Below are positions 37,228-49,256 of a DNA stretch of 64,000 nt, one piece after another. How positions within the stretch are numbered: position 1 is the first letter of the stretch; every line of letters starts with the position of its first letter. The notes under the pieces were generated by a model. The model worked only from the letters and a program-made list of their open reading frames with translations. It did no database searches and had not been told where the DNA came from. The translations under genes were made by a program, and so were the position numbers. Source of the stretch: Istiophorus platypterus (taxonomy: Eukaryota; Chordata; Actinopteri; Istiophoriformes; Istiophoridae); assembly GCA_016859345.1 (NCBI GenBank), contig CM029120.1, forward strand, positions 5,717,501 through 5,781,500, given 5' to 3'.

Positions 37228-40200
37228 TCAGTGTTTGCTGTCTGCGGAGGCGGAGCGGGAGCGGGAACGCGAACGGGATCGGGAGCGAGAGCGGGAGCGG
37301 GAGCGTGAACGGGAACGGGACTGTTTGTTCTGAGCCGGAGCGGGCGAGACCGAGCGAGACCTGGAGCGGGACTTGGAGCGGGACTTGGATCTGGAGGGGG
37401 ATCTTCCGGCGGCCTTGCCCCCACTGGACGTCTTCTTCTCTGGGGTGCGGCTGATGGATCTGGAGCGGCTCCTGGAGCGGTTGCGGCTGCGGGAGCGACT
37501 CTTTGAGCGCGAGTAGCTGCGGGAGCGGGAGCGGCTCTTGCTGCGACTTTCGGGATAGAAAGAGAAAAAGCGGGAGAGGTCCTGTTTAACATTTGTCCTG
37601 TATTTATTATTCAACAATATTAAACAATACTAGTGACAATAACATGACGAATCTTCAAGCTCTAATGAGTAGGAATTTGTTGTATATAAAAAACTGTCTT
37701 GAACTCTGATACATCATAGATTTTCTCTGTTACCCTGAAATTCCCGAATTTGTTGGGTTTGATGCTTTGATCACTGGTAGGAAACACATCCAGTGTGTAA
37801 TAGGTGATTAAAAATTTAGGCCCAAGAGCAAACGAGAAGGCAACTATAACCTGACAGAGCCTCAACAACAGGAATTGTTTCACCTCATTAATATGTGAAC
37901 ATATGCAGAAAGGTTAACCAAAATCTACTGAGATGTATTGTTTTTAAGTTTTAGTGTTCAAAAGAAAAAGCAGTTTCCTTGTAATTAAGCAAATGAGCTA
38001 CTTAATCAGCAATTTTCCCCCCATACCGACATGTTTGTCTTGTCGTGCTTTACAGTACATCTGGTATCAAGTTGAACTTTTTAGCTTCAAGTGTTAAGAA
38101 GTGACAGCAATTTCTGGGAAATCAATGTTAATGTGATCATTTATGGGCAAAGTTGCAACAAAATCTAGTCAGATCACCTACTCCACATGGGGTTTCTCGC
38201 AGACTACTGCCTCAGATGTTATTTCTCTTTCCTGTTGCACTTCCAGTTTCTTTTTTTTTTGCTCTAACTTTGGACAGAGCCAGGCTAGCGTTCTTTATGC
38301 TAAGCTAATTGTCTGCTCTAGGTTCCTGTTCCTAGTGCATCGTCATTAGAGCGACCTCGATCTTCTCATTTAACTTGCAGCACCAAGCATTTCCCTGAAT
38401 ACTGTTCTATGTACCAGCCACCAGGACGGTAACATGTGAGGAGTATACTCATGTAACACTTTTCTCCTCCTGGTACTTTTGGCTCCAAAAGTGATAGAAA
38501 TACATAAATCGTTTTAACACAAGTCTGCAAGAGAAATGGTAAAAACAAAATCACCTTCTGCTGTCCTCGTAGATCTTCAACTTACGCCCGTTCAGTTCTG
38601 TGCCGTCAAGCTTGGAGATGGCATTCTTCATATCACTGCGGGATGCAAACTCAACCACCCTGTATTCAAATAGAAACAAGAATTAGGACCAGCCCCTGAC
38701 AAAAAGGACCGAGTGACAACGTCTGACTGACAAGGAGAACAGCTCACCCTTCGTTTTTGTTGGGTCTGTGGGCGTCCACAAAAGTAACTTCACCTGCTTT
38801 TCTCATCAGGTCTTTCAGGTCCTGTTTGAAAGCATAAGGCAAGATCAGTAAGACAGGACGCGACTCGAGGTGAGAGTGAGAGCCTTTTCTGACCTGGAGG
38901 GAGAGAAGTGAGCAGCAAGAAACCAGCACACACAGAAACATGGGTTATCTAATGCTGACCTTTGTCACTTTGTGATAAGCTCCCTTTTCAGTGGAGGGCA
39001 TGTAAACAACAAGAGCCACTGAAAATGCTTTGTGAAGAGTGGACAGGTGTTGCCTTCTCCCAATAAATATTTCTATGTCCCATTAATTTGCTCCATGAAT
39101 TTGAATTTAGTTTTTTTAAGTTCATCATCAAATACCAAATTCAATTCCATAGTAAGATGTCTGAAAGTTAAAACAACAGGACGCTTTGTATGTGTCAAAG
39201 ATTAAAAAACTTGGTGCACTTTTATAGCCAAGTCAATGCAGAATTTTGTTTCTGCATGTGTGAGATAAAACTCTGTTTACTAGGCGATTGATGACAGTAG
39301 AACTATCAGTGAACAACCTGATCGGGAGTTTCTTTTTGTTCAAATTTAAGTGTTTGCAAAGTAAAACTGCCCCTCCCCCCACCCCCATTTCCCGTATGAG
39401 ATTGTAACTCTACACCCCGTGTGTCTACACCCCACCCGACCCTGAAACAAACCCAATCACATGAGTTTTATGCTACTTACCGCTCCATACCCAGGAAGAT
39501 ATTAGCATAGAGCCACTTGTCCAAATAGCAAATGGGAACCAATGCAGTGTTAAGCCCATGAGAAACGACCTCGGCCTTGACTCAGCATCCGGCCTCCACA
39601 AGTAAGGAACCACCAGAGAGCAAGTAGGGGGAGGGGGTGTGCGCCCGACTCAACACCCCCCCCAGCTCCATCAGCAACAGAAAAAGACCCAAATGGGAGA
39701 GTGTAGGGACCGTGGATTTGAGGGGGGTTACAGCAGTCGGGGATGCCAGCCCACAGAACCTCCAGACTGTGGCTACGGACCTCCTAAGGCTACCGTATCC
39801 TGCGCTAGACCACTTTCACCCGCTACGGGGCCCAGCCAAGACTTTAGACCGGCGGCAACTGCGTGTAAGGAGAGGCACCAAATGGACACTATTCAGAAAA
39901 AAAAAACAACCAGGAGAGGGCGCTAAACACTTCTGTCACCTCCATGGAGGTTGTGCATTCACCTCTTGATGTAAAGGAAACCATATCAGAGCAGCTGTTA
40001 AAAATCAGATAAATGTTCTTGGTTAAAATGCCCATGAGCAGCAAGTAATGTGCTTGTGTGTGGAAAAAAAATGTTGATGGAGGTAAACTAAAAAAATAAA
40101 TAAATAAAATAATAATAAAATAAATAAAGTAAATAAAAAAATTAATAAAATCTTGGGGCTTTCTATTGTATTTAGCAAATTAACTGTTGAGTACTTGCTT

Positions 40201-42639
40201 TTTAAAATGTAATTTGACTACAAAGAAATTGACAGTTGCAATTTAAAAGAGCTTGTATTGTAAGATTGCTGAGGAATTTTAGGGATCTCATACCTGCCAG
40301 CTAATCCGTGAAGAGAGGTTCTCTACAATGAGTCTATGGTCAGTCCGCACAGGAGGGCCATACCTGTGAAAGGAAGGGAAAAAGGAGAAAGGAAAGGAAA
40401 AGGAGCCTTTAATGCGATGTTTTTGTGACAGGAGGGGACAACAAACGTCTTCATATAAAACATAAAATTGTAAATTTCACCTAAATTTATTCTCAGAGCA
40501 AGTTTCACTTTGTCTTTACTCCTGTTGTATTGACTTTGTCATCCAGGGAGCTGTGTCAATATTGGAATTTGGTTCAGAGGCGGAATAACAGGCTTTCATT
40601 TTCCAACAGCTTTAACCTTATCCCGGTTAATCCTGCTTAAATGACTGAAGTCAAATACTGTTTTGTACATACGCTTTCTGCCACATGCATGCAATTATAT
40701 TTGTCAGTCTTAGTTTTGAAGTTTTGGTTTTAAATGAATGGATTTGAGGACTAGGCGTACTTGGATAAAACACACCAGCCCAGCCGTCACAGTTCACCAC
40801 TATTTATCCGACAATGGTACCACAGATAAAATGAAAGAGGATCTGTGGACTTAGTCTACAATTGAGTGAGATGTACGATCTATACTGACATTTGATTAAG
40901 CAAGAATTAAAAACACACTTATCATGAATTCTATATCTGACACAAATTTTCACCTGATTCTGTCACTGAAATATTCAAAGATTAAAAAAAAAAAAAACTA
41001 TATTACTATTTTGTTACTGTACAGGACAGCTGACAAAAACAAAAACTTTTCCTTAGTGACCGTACCAACGCATTAGTAGACACTTTAACCGACCGGTTGC
41101 TATTCAAAGTCTTGTGTACCTGGATCCACTGCTGCGTGAAGGCCGATAGCTGCTGCTGCTGCTGCTGAAACGCCCCATTCCAGGGCCGCCACCTCTTCCT
41201 CTTCTGGATCGAGCATGCTCAATAGTGACCCTGATCAAGACAGAGTGAGAAATTCTTTAGAATACACATAAATAAGACGAGTAACATTAAATTTTACCGA
41301 TATGTATAAGAGGTCTCTCCTAGATTTACAGTCATGCTCACTATTCTGTGTGAACTGACTAAAATAAAGCATTCACTGGATAAAATTAGGTGTTTTAAGG
41401 GGGAAATGAGCCAATAGATACACTCTGCTGCTTTACAGGAAAAAGAAAATCTGTGGTGACTGTTGGGGCAAATGCCCTCGCTGAAGAACTGACAGTGAAT
41501 AATGAGACCACTGTGAGTGATTTTCCTGTGTTGTTAATTGATTCACAGCTGCAAGCCCTGCATTTAAGTAAAACTTTATCTGGATAAAATATCTCCAAAC
41601 AAATAATCAATGGACCCACAGATTCAGCTACGGACACTCTGAATAGTGTCAACGGTTCCCATTATAAATATCCTGAGAAGAAAACAAATGTGTCCTTTTC
41701 TAAAAGACATTACGGCACATTTACTGAACAGACAAGTGCAAAATTTGATTGCGGTGATGTGGGCAGACTGAAAATTTCATTACACTCTAATAGCCAACCT
41801 CTAAGCTTCCACCAACTCCTGCAAACCTTTAACATCATGACTCTTTTCAAAATTCCAATCAAGTTAAGCCTGTATGAATGTTTATTTCTTTTTCTTGAAG
41901 GACATTTGAGTCCTGTCTGCTGCCATTGTGTCTTGCAACCACTTTGATCAGACCAGGCAGAGTGACTAAACAATGGCATTTATCTGCGGCACTGTCTCAT
42001 ATCCAATTTGGATCGGACTCCTAAAAAATACAACCCTGTTCTACTGATTCTTTCCTTGCAAGATGAAGAAGACTGTGAGTCATGGCTGGGAGTAGATACA
42101 GCAAGTTAACAGAAAGAAGTTAACAGCTACGTCAAAGCTGGTATACGTGTTTGAAAAATAACCAAAAATATACAGGCAGCTACTGGTGGGTGTATTCGAG
42201 GATGGTGAACATCAGCATTAGCCAACCGTGCTGGGACGGTAGTCAAATGCTGCCCTTCACTTTAGTTACAACCCTGTGATTTAGTTTGTGTGAACATGTC
42301 AGAGTAATGGGCTCAGAACACAAAGAAACCAACCAAGAATAGATATTTACCTTTCACTGCACAACTCTTTGCCGTTCAACTCGTACACAGCATCATCCGC
42401 ATCTCTGTGGTCATCAAATTCCTGTAAAGAAGGGGAAGAAATGCAATTATAAAAGGCAAAAAAACAAAATAAGAATGTGAGATAATTCACTCCGAGGGGT
42501 CTATGACACTGACCACAAAGCCGAACCCATTCTTCAGGTTGATCTCCCGAATCCTTCCATATCCCTTGAAAAACTTCTCCACGTCTCTCTCTCTGGCGTG
42601 AGGGCTCAAACGGCCGATGAAGACGCGACAGCCACTCAT
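37228..42639 (-). CDS. srsf5: Serine/arginine-rich splicing factor 5 (SRp40), complete, 7 coding exons
   Basis: Minus-strand coding exons are 42514-42639, 42351-42421, 41120-41230, 40294-40363, 38748-38821, 38555-38659 and 37228-37546 (126+71+111+70+74+105+319 nt). The frame is continuous over 291 aa. RRM1 is about residues 4-74, with RNP2 VFIGRL (6-11) and RNP1 NGFGFVEF (37-44). A Gly/Arg/Ser hinge with a Ser run follows. The pseudo-RRM2 (about 112-183) has the invariant SWQDLKD at 124-130. An RS domain of alternating Arg-Ser dipeptides runs from about 185 and ends ASADSKH. The N-terminus MSGCRVFIGRL and the phrase KELCSERVTIEHAR favour SRSF5 over SRSF4 and SRSF6. SR proteins bind exonic enhancers and recruit U1 and U2AF; the RS domain is the SRPK/CLK phosphorylation site. 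Introns are 88 to 1472 nt within the coding region. The a/b teleost paralogue cannot be decided from this window. Confidence 0.96.
38262..38400. repeat. Half copy of foldback repeat (family B) in the last srsf5 intron
   Basis: Reads 'tggacagagccaggctagc', 'tctttatgctaagctaatt', then 'cctcgatcttctcatttaac'. This is the right-half order of the full copy at 13.5-14.15 kb. Confidence 0.7.
38822..40293 (-). other. srsf5 intron between coding exons 4 and 5
   Basis: The largest intron inside the coding region (1472 nt). Its donor is CAG|GTATGA, so read-through gives Val then stop. It includes an AAAT-rich low-complexity run (40088-40152) and a C-rich, repeat-free stretch at 39360-39960. Mammalian SRSF5 is known to retain an intron in this part of the gene to make a short form. 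Confidence 0.75.
41231..42350 (-). other. srsf5 intron between coding exons 2 and 3
   Basis: 1120 nt. Read-through at the donor gives Arg then TAA. No repeat is recognised. It is one of the two long introns in which an autoregulatory cassette exon would be sought. Confidence 0.75.
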
Positions 42640-42647
42640 GTTGTTAT

Positions 42648-44938
42648 CTGCGGAAATAGGAAAACACGGGATTTGGTGAACATTTACCCAAAATGGTTGG
42701 AAAAGCAGAGAAAAGACAGCTTAATTATTGACATTTATATCCTGACTCCACTTTGCCACTAGTTCATTATTTATACTTACATTCCTAAGATTAATTAGTA
42801 ACCACTACATTACTGATCAGGGAAAAGGTGAAGGCGGCAGATGTCCATGACCAGTTAAAATAGTTTAAGTAAATCTTGTATCTCTAAAGGCCATTTCACC
42901 AACAGCATAGAAGTTAATATATTTTTCTGTAATATAACATTAAGCTTCACTGTACAATAGCAGAAACTCTGAGTTGCAACTAACCTTTTTTTTATTATAC
43001 ATTAATCTGCAAGTTATTTTTGATTAACTAATTTAATTTAAAAAAAATATATATTTTTTTTTAAGTAGAAAATTATGAGCTGTCCTTTCTTGTTTCTCAG
43101 ATAACAAGGTCATGGCTTCAAAAGTCTTATTTTGTGCAACCAACAGTCCAAAATCAAAATAATATCAAATTTAATAGGATATAAAAACAGAGAAAAGCAG
43201 AAAATCATATTAATCGAGAGGCTGGAAACAGCATTTTGTTGCATCAAAAGGTTACTTTAACAATTTGAATGTCAAGATAGCAGTGGATTATTTTTCTTTC
43301 GATTAAATCAATTCATAGTTGCAGCTCTAGATACTATTTTGAATAGCAAATTGCAAATATTTAATGGGCTTTTGATTGTTTTTTTAAACCACCCTCTACA
43401 AGCTAAATTGATCATTGGATGTACCTGGCGGCTTCCACCTCACTCTGCACTTTCCTGAATGCTGTGCATACATTACTTCTTCCTTTATGCGAGCTTTTCT
43501 GTACTTATGAATAAAGGGCCAAACAGTAACACATTGAGCCAAGCCCGGAGTGTAAACTACTGTGAAACTCGACCTGAACAAGATAAAAGCCACATGCCGG
43601 TTTCACTTCTGGTTGAACCAGTTTCAGTACAGTTGTTTTCTTTTAAAACAGAGTTAGATTTCACATGAAGCCCCAGGGTCTCACAAAGGAGTAACCATTA
43701 ACCCACAGCATTCAGGCCCCAGTTTATCGGGCGTATTCCATTGCAAGTGATTCTAACGTTGTCTTCCCTGATTATTGTAAAAACAGAGGGAAGTATATTA
43801 ATCTCAGTAAGACAATTAAACAGTATCACTATCTAACGTCTAGAAAATGTACATTAGCTAATTATACCCCTCTTAAACAACATCATGTGTCATTAAATTA
43901 GTCCCGTAGTACTGTATTGGGTGCTTCTAAACCAATTTACAATCCTTACAAAGTGAATTTTCCCACTTTACACCATCGGATCGGTTGTGGCGAAATTATA
44001 CTTAATGAGACGCTTTGAGATGTGTTTAATCGCGAAAAGCATCTCTCACAAATTTTAAAAGCCAAACGATCAGTGAATTGGTAAAATAATCAGATTAATC
44101 CGTAACAACTCGAGAAACAGAAAATACGCAAAAAAAAATGGTGCACGAAAGTTACCTGGTAAACTTTGGATTACTGGTGCAAATTCAAGAACTTTATCTT
44201 TATTTTCCTAATATATAATTTGTAATTTCGTATTTGGTAGCCACCGCTGGTTGCTGTCCACATACAGAGACCCAGATTAAGTTTAGAAAAATGTTCATCG
44301 GCGGTAACCGTGATGAAAAGCGACGTAAAGTAACGGTGGTTTAGATGAATGTGCAGCAGCACAGGGACGATCCGAGGCAGCAAAATACATCACAACCTCT
44401 TCTTATCGCCCACGTTTGTGCCCACATCCCGGCTTCAAAGCACCTGAACGCACCGCGGTAGGAGGCACGAGTCCCCGACCCGGGAACCGGGATCATCCGA
44501 GGGGCACGTGAACGCGACACGGGCTAAGTAATGGATCTACCCGAGTCCGGTCTCGCTGCTGCCTCCGCGCACCCGTCTTGGCGTAGGCCTAACGTTAGCC
44601 CGAGGACACGCCGGGGATCGAAATTTCTCCCCTAAATCCACGCGTCGTCGTAAGGAAGAAATCCACGACCGGCCCGACACGATCCCGATGTTAACTGGAT
44701 GATATTTAGATAAACGAGGGTTTTATTTAACCCGGTTAATAAGGGCTTAGCCGGGTGCACCAGTAACGGCCGTGGCTCGCCTCGAGGTCGGCTTCAGCTA
44801 CCTCCCGCTAGCTTAAAAAGAAACACACCACTCGCTGTTCGGAACAAACGAAACCGACGGTTGGTTCCCCCCCTTTTGACAAAAACGACCCCCGCGGGCT
44901 CGGCCCGGTTCCGAAGCGCCGGCTCGGCCGGGTCTCAC
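42648..44938 (-). other. srsf5 intron 1
   Basis: Inferred from the 5'UTR donor and the acceptor before the start-codon exon. It contains a family A repeat at 42975-43330. The rest is AT-rich, becoming GC-rich near the promoter. Confidence 0.6.
42975..43330. repeat. Dispersed repeat family A in srsf5 intron 1
   Basis: It starts 'gttgcaactaacc' and ends 'agttgcagctctag', giving inverted ends. Internal landmarks are 'cattaatctgcaag', 'caacagtccaaaatc', 'gagaaaagcagaaaat' and 'gagaggctggaaaca'. Confidence 0.8.
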
Positions 44939-45340
44939 CTGGGTTTTCTCCTCGACCGGTGCTCGGCGTCGCTCGGGCGCTGCAGCTTTAACCGCGTCGT
45001 CCACTCGACTGTGGCAAAATGGCGACGCGGCTCCGAGGAGGAGGCGACGGGAAGCGCGGCCGCCTTCCGGTTGCCAGCTCCGGCTCGCTCATTAACGGAG
45101 GTCCCACGCCGTCGACGCCTCGTCCTCGGGGCCGGGCGTCGCACCGGCGGCGTCGGTTCCCCGCAGCGGGACGAGACGCGGCCTCCGCGGTGGAAATGAG
45201 CGAGGATGATCCTCCGGTTATCGGAAAACGAAGCGGAGTTTCGCAGCGACCTCAAAGGGGGATGGGGCTCGGGTCTGGCAACCCGAGTCAGACTGTTAGT
45301 ACTGTGTGTTGTGGCCAAACTAAAAAGTTCCACCTGGATT
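44400..45340 (-). promoter_or_regulatory. CpG island promoter of srsf5
   Basis: CpG-dense for about 0.9 kb, flanked on both sides by AT-rich DNA. It contains a YY1-like AAAATGGCGAC at about 45016-45026 (plus strand). Short reading frames on both strands are composition effects. Confidence 0.65.
44939..45030 (-). other. srsf5: Probable non-coding first exon of srsf5
   Basis: The sense strand reads AACCCAG|GTGAGACC at 44939/44938, a consensus donor inside the CpG island. It pairs with the acceptor CCGCAG before 42647, 8 nt upstream of the srsf5 ATG. The 5' limit is a guess. A non-coding exon 1 is usual for SRSF5. Confidence 0.6.
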
Positions 45341-46999
45341 CAGGTGATTTATACGAAGTTGCTGTTGTTTCTATGTGGTCACACTAATCATAGATCACAC
45401 AACACATTTCTCCGCTTCACATTAAACTAATTCAACCCCCTATATAGTATTTATAAGCAGTATATACAAATTTAAAAAATGGTTTATAAAACACTATATT
45501 ATAGTTATAAAACAGAGCTACACTTAGTTTTCAGTCTAGCAGTCACGCCTGGCTTACACCTGGCGTTTTAATACAACAGTACTGCAAAAAAATCTTCCCT
45601 TAAGGAAGCTTATAATGTTCAGTCTTCGTTGAAACTGCTAAAGAGGTGTTGATTCAACTGTATGATAATTTTGGAGCCAGTATGTTGCGGTGCTGTTGAA
45701 TTGTACTACATAATACAGAGAGGTGTGTCTGTTAGTTAGCCAAACCCTCATGAATACAAATGGGTAGGGCAGATAATAGAAACAACACCACGAGCTGCAG
45801 CCTCCGGCATGATCATAAAGGAGAATCTACACATCCCTAAAACAGTTTAAACACAAACAGAAGATTACAATTATCATGAAGGTAAGATTAATATAGGACT
45901 GTTGCATTAGAATAATTTTATACTGTATATATACATACAGTATTGCAGTCTTTCCTCCTGTAACAGTATCATACGATTTTGAGACGTGTGCAATGTAGAC
46001 TATTCCTCAGGCAATAGATTTTTAAATATGATCCGTTTATTGTGTTATGATCAGTTCTACTGTAACATTCAGAAACATTACTAATGAAAATAAGCCTCCA
46101 GCAGCATCAGAGAAGTTTAACAGCTCAGGCTGAGTCACTATTTAATGTCAGTTATCTTGAGATTGCAGCAGGTTCTAATTCTGTCTTTTCAGTTTTAATA
46201 CCAGGTCTGTTTCTTTTTTTTTGGCTGGACTGTAACAGCCATATCTAAAAACAAAGACGGTGTATAGATCGATTCAGATTTTGCAGGTCGACATTGACCG
46301 ATATTAATTGTTATATATAATGAGACATAACAGGCTGTATTAAATTAGGAGATGAAAGAATTGTGACAAAAATATGAACAAAGCAGGATATTGTAGAGTT
46401 GAATCATAAACTTGTCAGTTTTCCCAGGTGGGCAAAATCTTGGCAACGGTGACATTAAACACATCTTCGGCATTTCTCTTTTGCAATTTCCTGTTTGTTT
46501 ATGTATCCAGACATGTATGCAGATACTGATACATTTACAGTAAGCTAATGGCGGCAGATAAAGTGGTCCAGTGGATTTATTGGCCTACTTAGGAGTGGGC
46601 AATAAAATCCCCAGTGACATTGGATATAACTGCACATCAGAATCTCAGCATACTTTGTGAGATTCTTTGGAAAATGAGTTTAGAAACTGCTGTTGGATAA
46701 AATAGCTAGATGTGAGTTTCTGAATGTTTTTATGTCTAATCTGTCATGTTAAATTACTAACAAATGAAAATACTTTATCACAATGTTCTTACAAACCATA
46801 TTTTAGAAAAATCCAGTTTTGCTACATGGCAGTCCTGCTCATTGTTTGCTCATTGCAACATTTCCCACCGTACCTTCATACACCCAGAGATGTTAACCTT
46901 GAATTAATCAGTATGGCAAAATGTATGTCATCTAACGATATATACCATCATACGATCTGATATCTTGGACTAAAACAAAAGAAGCAGAACATTTCTTTG
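45341..46999. other. Intergenic interval, desi2 3' end to srsf5 promoter
   Basis: AT-rich sequence with no recognised exon or repeat. A minus-strand AATAAA at 46036-46041 could extend the desi2 3'UTR into it. Confidence 0.55.
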
Positions 47000-47010
47000 T
47001 TATCCATCTC

Positions 47011-47016
47011 TTTATT
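47011..47016 (-). terminator. Candidate polyadenylation signal of desi2
   Basis: AATAAA on the minus strand about 2.2 kb after the stop would give a long 3'UTR (about 47000-49256), in keeping with long 3'UTRs of DESI2 genes. Another AATAAA lies at 46036-46041. Choosing between them needs RNA data. Confidence 0.4.
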
Positions 47017-47944
47017 CTACTATATCATCATTCTTGAAATTGTCTCGGGTTAGGAAAAGGAAATACAAGGTTAAGGTTGACACCGTACGATAGAAAAAAA
47101 TACCTGTCTGGTCTGCTCTGTAGAAAGTGCCAAGGACTCTTGAGCATAGAATACTTATAACTGTACAGCCACCGTCGACTCGAAATATTCCAAAGAATCT
47201 GAACACGATACACTTGGTGAAATGTAGGACTACATAAAAAAATAATCAGGGATATAGCTTATTTGAGAACATGAAGAGGAAGGCAAATGATTAATCTGCA
47301 ATTTCAGCCCCATTTAACAAGCAGGAACGAGATGACTGTCACTATTGCACGTCATGTGATCTTCCTTCCTGAGAAAGGGTAGGTGTGAGTGAACACACCA
47401 CAGCAGGAGGGATGGGAGAGGATGCAAATCACATGCGGCCTTGTTTACTGAACCTTTGCATTGAGGAAAGCAAGCGACATGAGTTGAAATGAGTAAAACT
47501 ACAAAAGGAGCCGATGTTTGTCATCATTTTCCTTATGACCACCACCATAATGAGTAATGGGTACCAGGGCGGGGGGGGGGTATGCATTAATGGGGTTGTT
47601 TACTGGCATTTACAATGCTGAATCCACAACGATTACAAATGACTTCATGACATCATATTTTCCCATTACGATAATCTGATCTTCCCACTGCAACAAAGAC
47701 GACCTTGTGAGTTATTTCAGGAAATGGTTTGTTTCTTTCTCCATCTTTGAAAAGCTTTGTATCTGTAAACGTGTCATAGGTCAGTTCACGGCTGAAATAA
47801 ATCCAACATAAAAATGCGGCCTTAGTTTGGCATTTTGTGAAAAAAATACAAAACAAAACAAAACAAAACAAAAAAACCTCACTCCTGTTGGTTAGAGGTG
47901 GATTTGGGATCTAGGAACATACCAATTAGTGATTTTAACAAGGG

Positions 47945-48080
47945 GTTTTTACCGTTAGCTTATGCTAAGCTAAGCTGACTGACTGCGGACTTTAGCTTAG
48001 TAACTACCGTACAGGCACGAGAGCGTTATCGATCTTCTGTTCTGACTCTCTGCAAGAAAACACACTTTTCCCTTAAGGAT
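47945..48080. repeat. Half copy of foldback repeat (family B) in the desi2 3'UTR
   Basis: It has 'gcttatgctaagctaagct', then 'taccgtacaggcacgagag', 'tatcgatcttct' and 'tctctgcaagaaaac'. These are in the same order as the right half of the full copy near 13.5-14.15 kb. Confidence 0.7.
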
Positions 48081-49215
48081 TACTGTAATTTAAAGGGCAA
48101 CACTGTAGTTTCTGCTTTTTTTTCCTTTCTTTTTTTTGTTTAATTTCTCTTGGCAGCTCAATCTTTACCAGTTTAATGGTGAAGAAAATGATTCAACCAG
48201 TACTACCCAGGAACAATCTCTGGGTTTAAATGTACTTTTCCCAGCTGGGAAGTTATCGCACCATTATAATATAAACAGTATTTGCATATAAAAGCGTAGA
48301 CAAAAATTGTACTGGGTCACAAAAAGTAAATAATAGTCAGTGTAGCAGCTCGACTTTCTTTGTATTTGTGTCTCTGAGATGTTCACAGATAGTGACTGGG
48401 CTGCCCGACGCTGTGTGAATAGCGAGTATTTAAACTGAACAGTATTTGCCCTTGGTTGTTGTACCACCGTCGGTGAACTGGTTTCACTGGCAGCTAAATG
48501 TTTAAAACGAGTCCCAGTTTAGGTCGTTTCTTTTACAAAAAGGAGAAGGAGAAGAAATACTTGTCGATACGATCGGAAATGCGGCGTCCAAGTCTGGTTT
48601 GATGTTTCATCAAATTCTTTCAACATGCAACATTTGAACTCAGGGGAACGGTTATACCCTCTTTACCCCGCTAACCTTCTAAAATGGCCAAAGTAAACTA
48701 CTAAACCTCCACACAAAGAAAGCAGAGTCAACAATATCAACTGAAGGCCACATAGAGGTTATTGAACAAGAACTTGTTGTAATTGAGCAGGTAAGCGGTT
48801 TCCTGGTAATGTCACTATCAGTAGTCTCAGGTGTCTAACTAGTTATTCTACAAAAGCAGCTCTGAAGGCAGGGGACAAGGCTGACAAAAGGTTTAAAAGT
48901 TCATGGAAAATACTAGTAATAACGTACTACAAACTTGGGATCTACATGTGGTCGCTGTCGAGGTCTTGGCGACACTTGGCCGTTCAGGGCTCAGGTCAAA
49001 GTTTGCCTCTGTCAATCCTGGCGTCTGTGGGAGGGACAGCTGGGCCTCTGTGCTGTAGGTCTGAAGTCTCCGGCCGCAGCTCCCCCCACTAGGGAGAAGA
49101 CTCTTCCTTTTCCTGCCTCTTCGCTCAGAGGACAAACAGTATGAGGTCAGGTGGTTGTTCAAGCCTACTAATGCCACTTGAGCCACTGGCAGCAGTGGCA
49201 GGAGGGTCCAAAGGT

Positions 49216-49217
<2 letters not shown>

Positions 49218-49246
<29 letters not shown>

Positions 49247-49247
49247 G
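49218..49247. repeat. (TG)n microsatellite
   Basis: About 14 TG units on the plus strand, just past the desi2 stop codon at 49257-49259. It would be a (CA)n tract at the start of the 3'UTR. Confidence 0.9.
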
Positions 49248-49256
49248 CGTGGCGGT

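Larger units (their letters stand above)
47000..49256 (-). other. Probable desi2 3'UTR
   Basis: The region is inferred from the stop codon and the first strong downstream AATAAA. It contains the half foldback-repeat copy at about 47945-48080, an (AAAAC)n-like run at 47849-47875 and a poly-G run (plus strand) at 47570-47580. No other gene is seen. Confidence 0.5.

Noticed and set aside
37203..37592. Pro/Ala-rich minus-strand frame overlapping the srsf5 last exon
   Set aside because: It is the out-of-frame shadow of the RS-domain exon.
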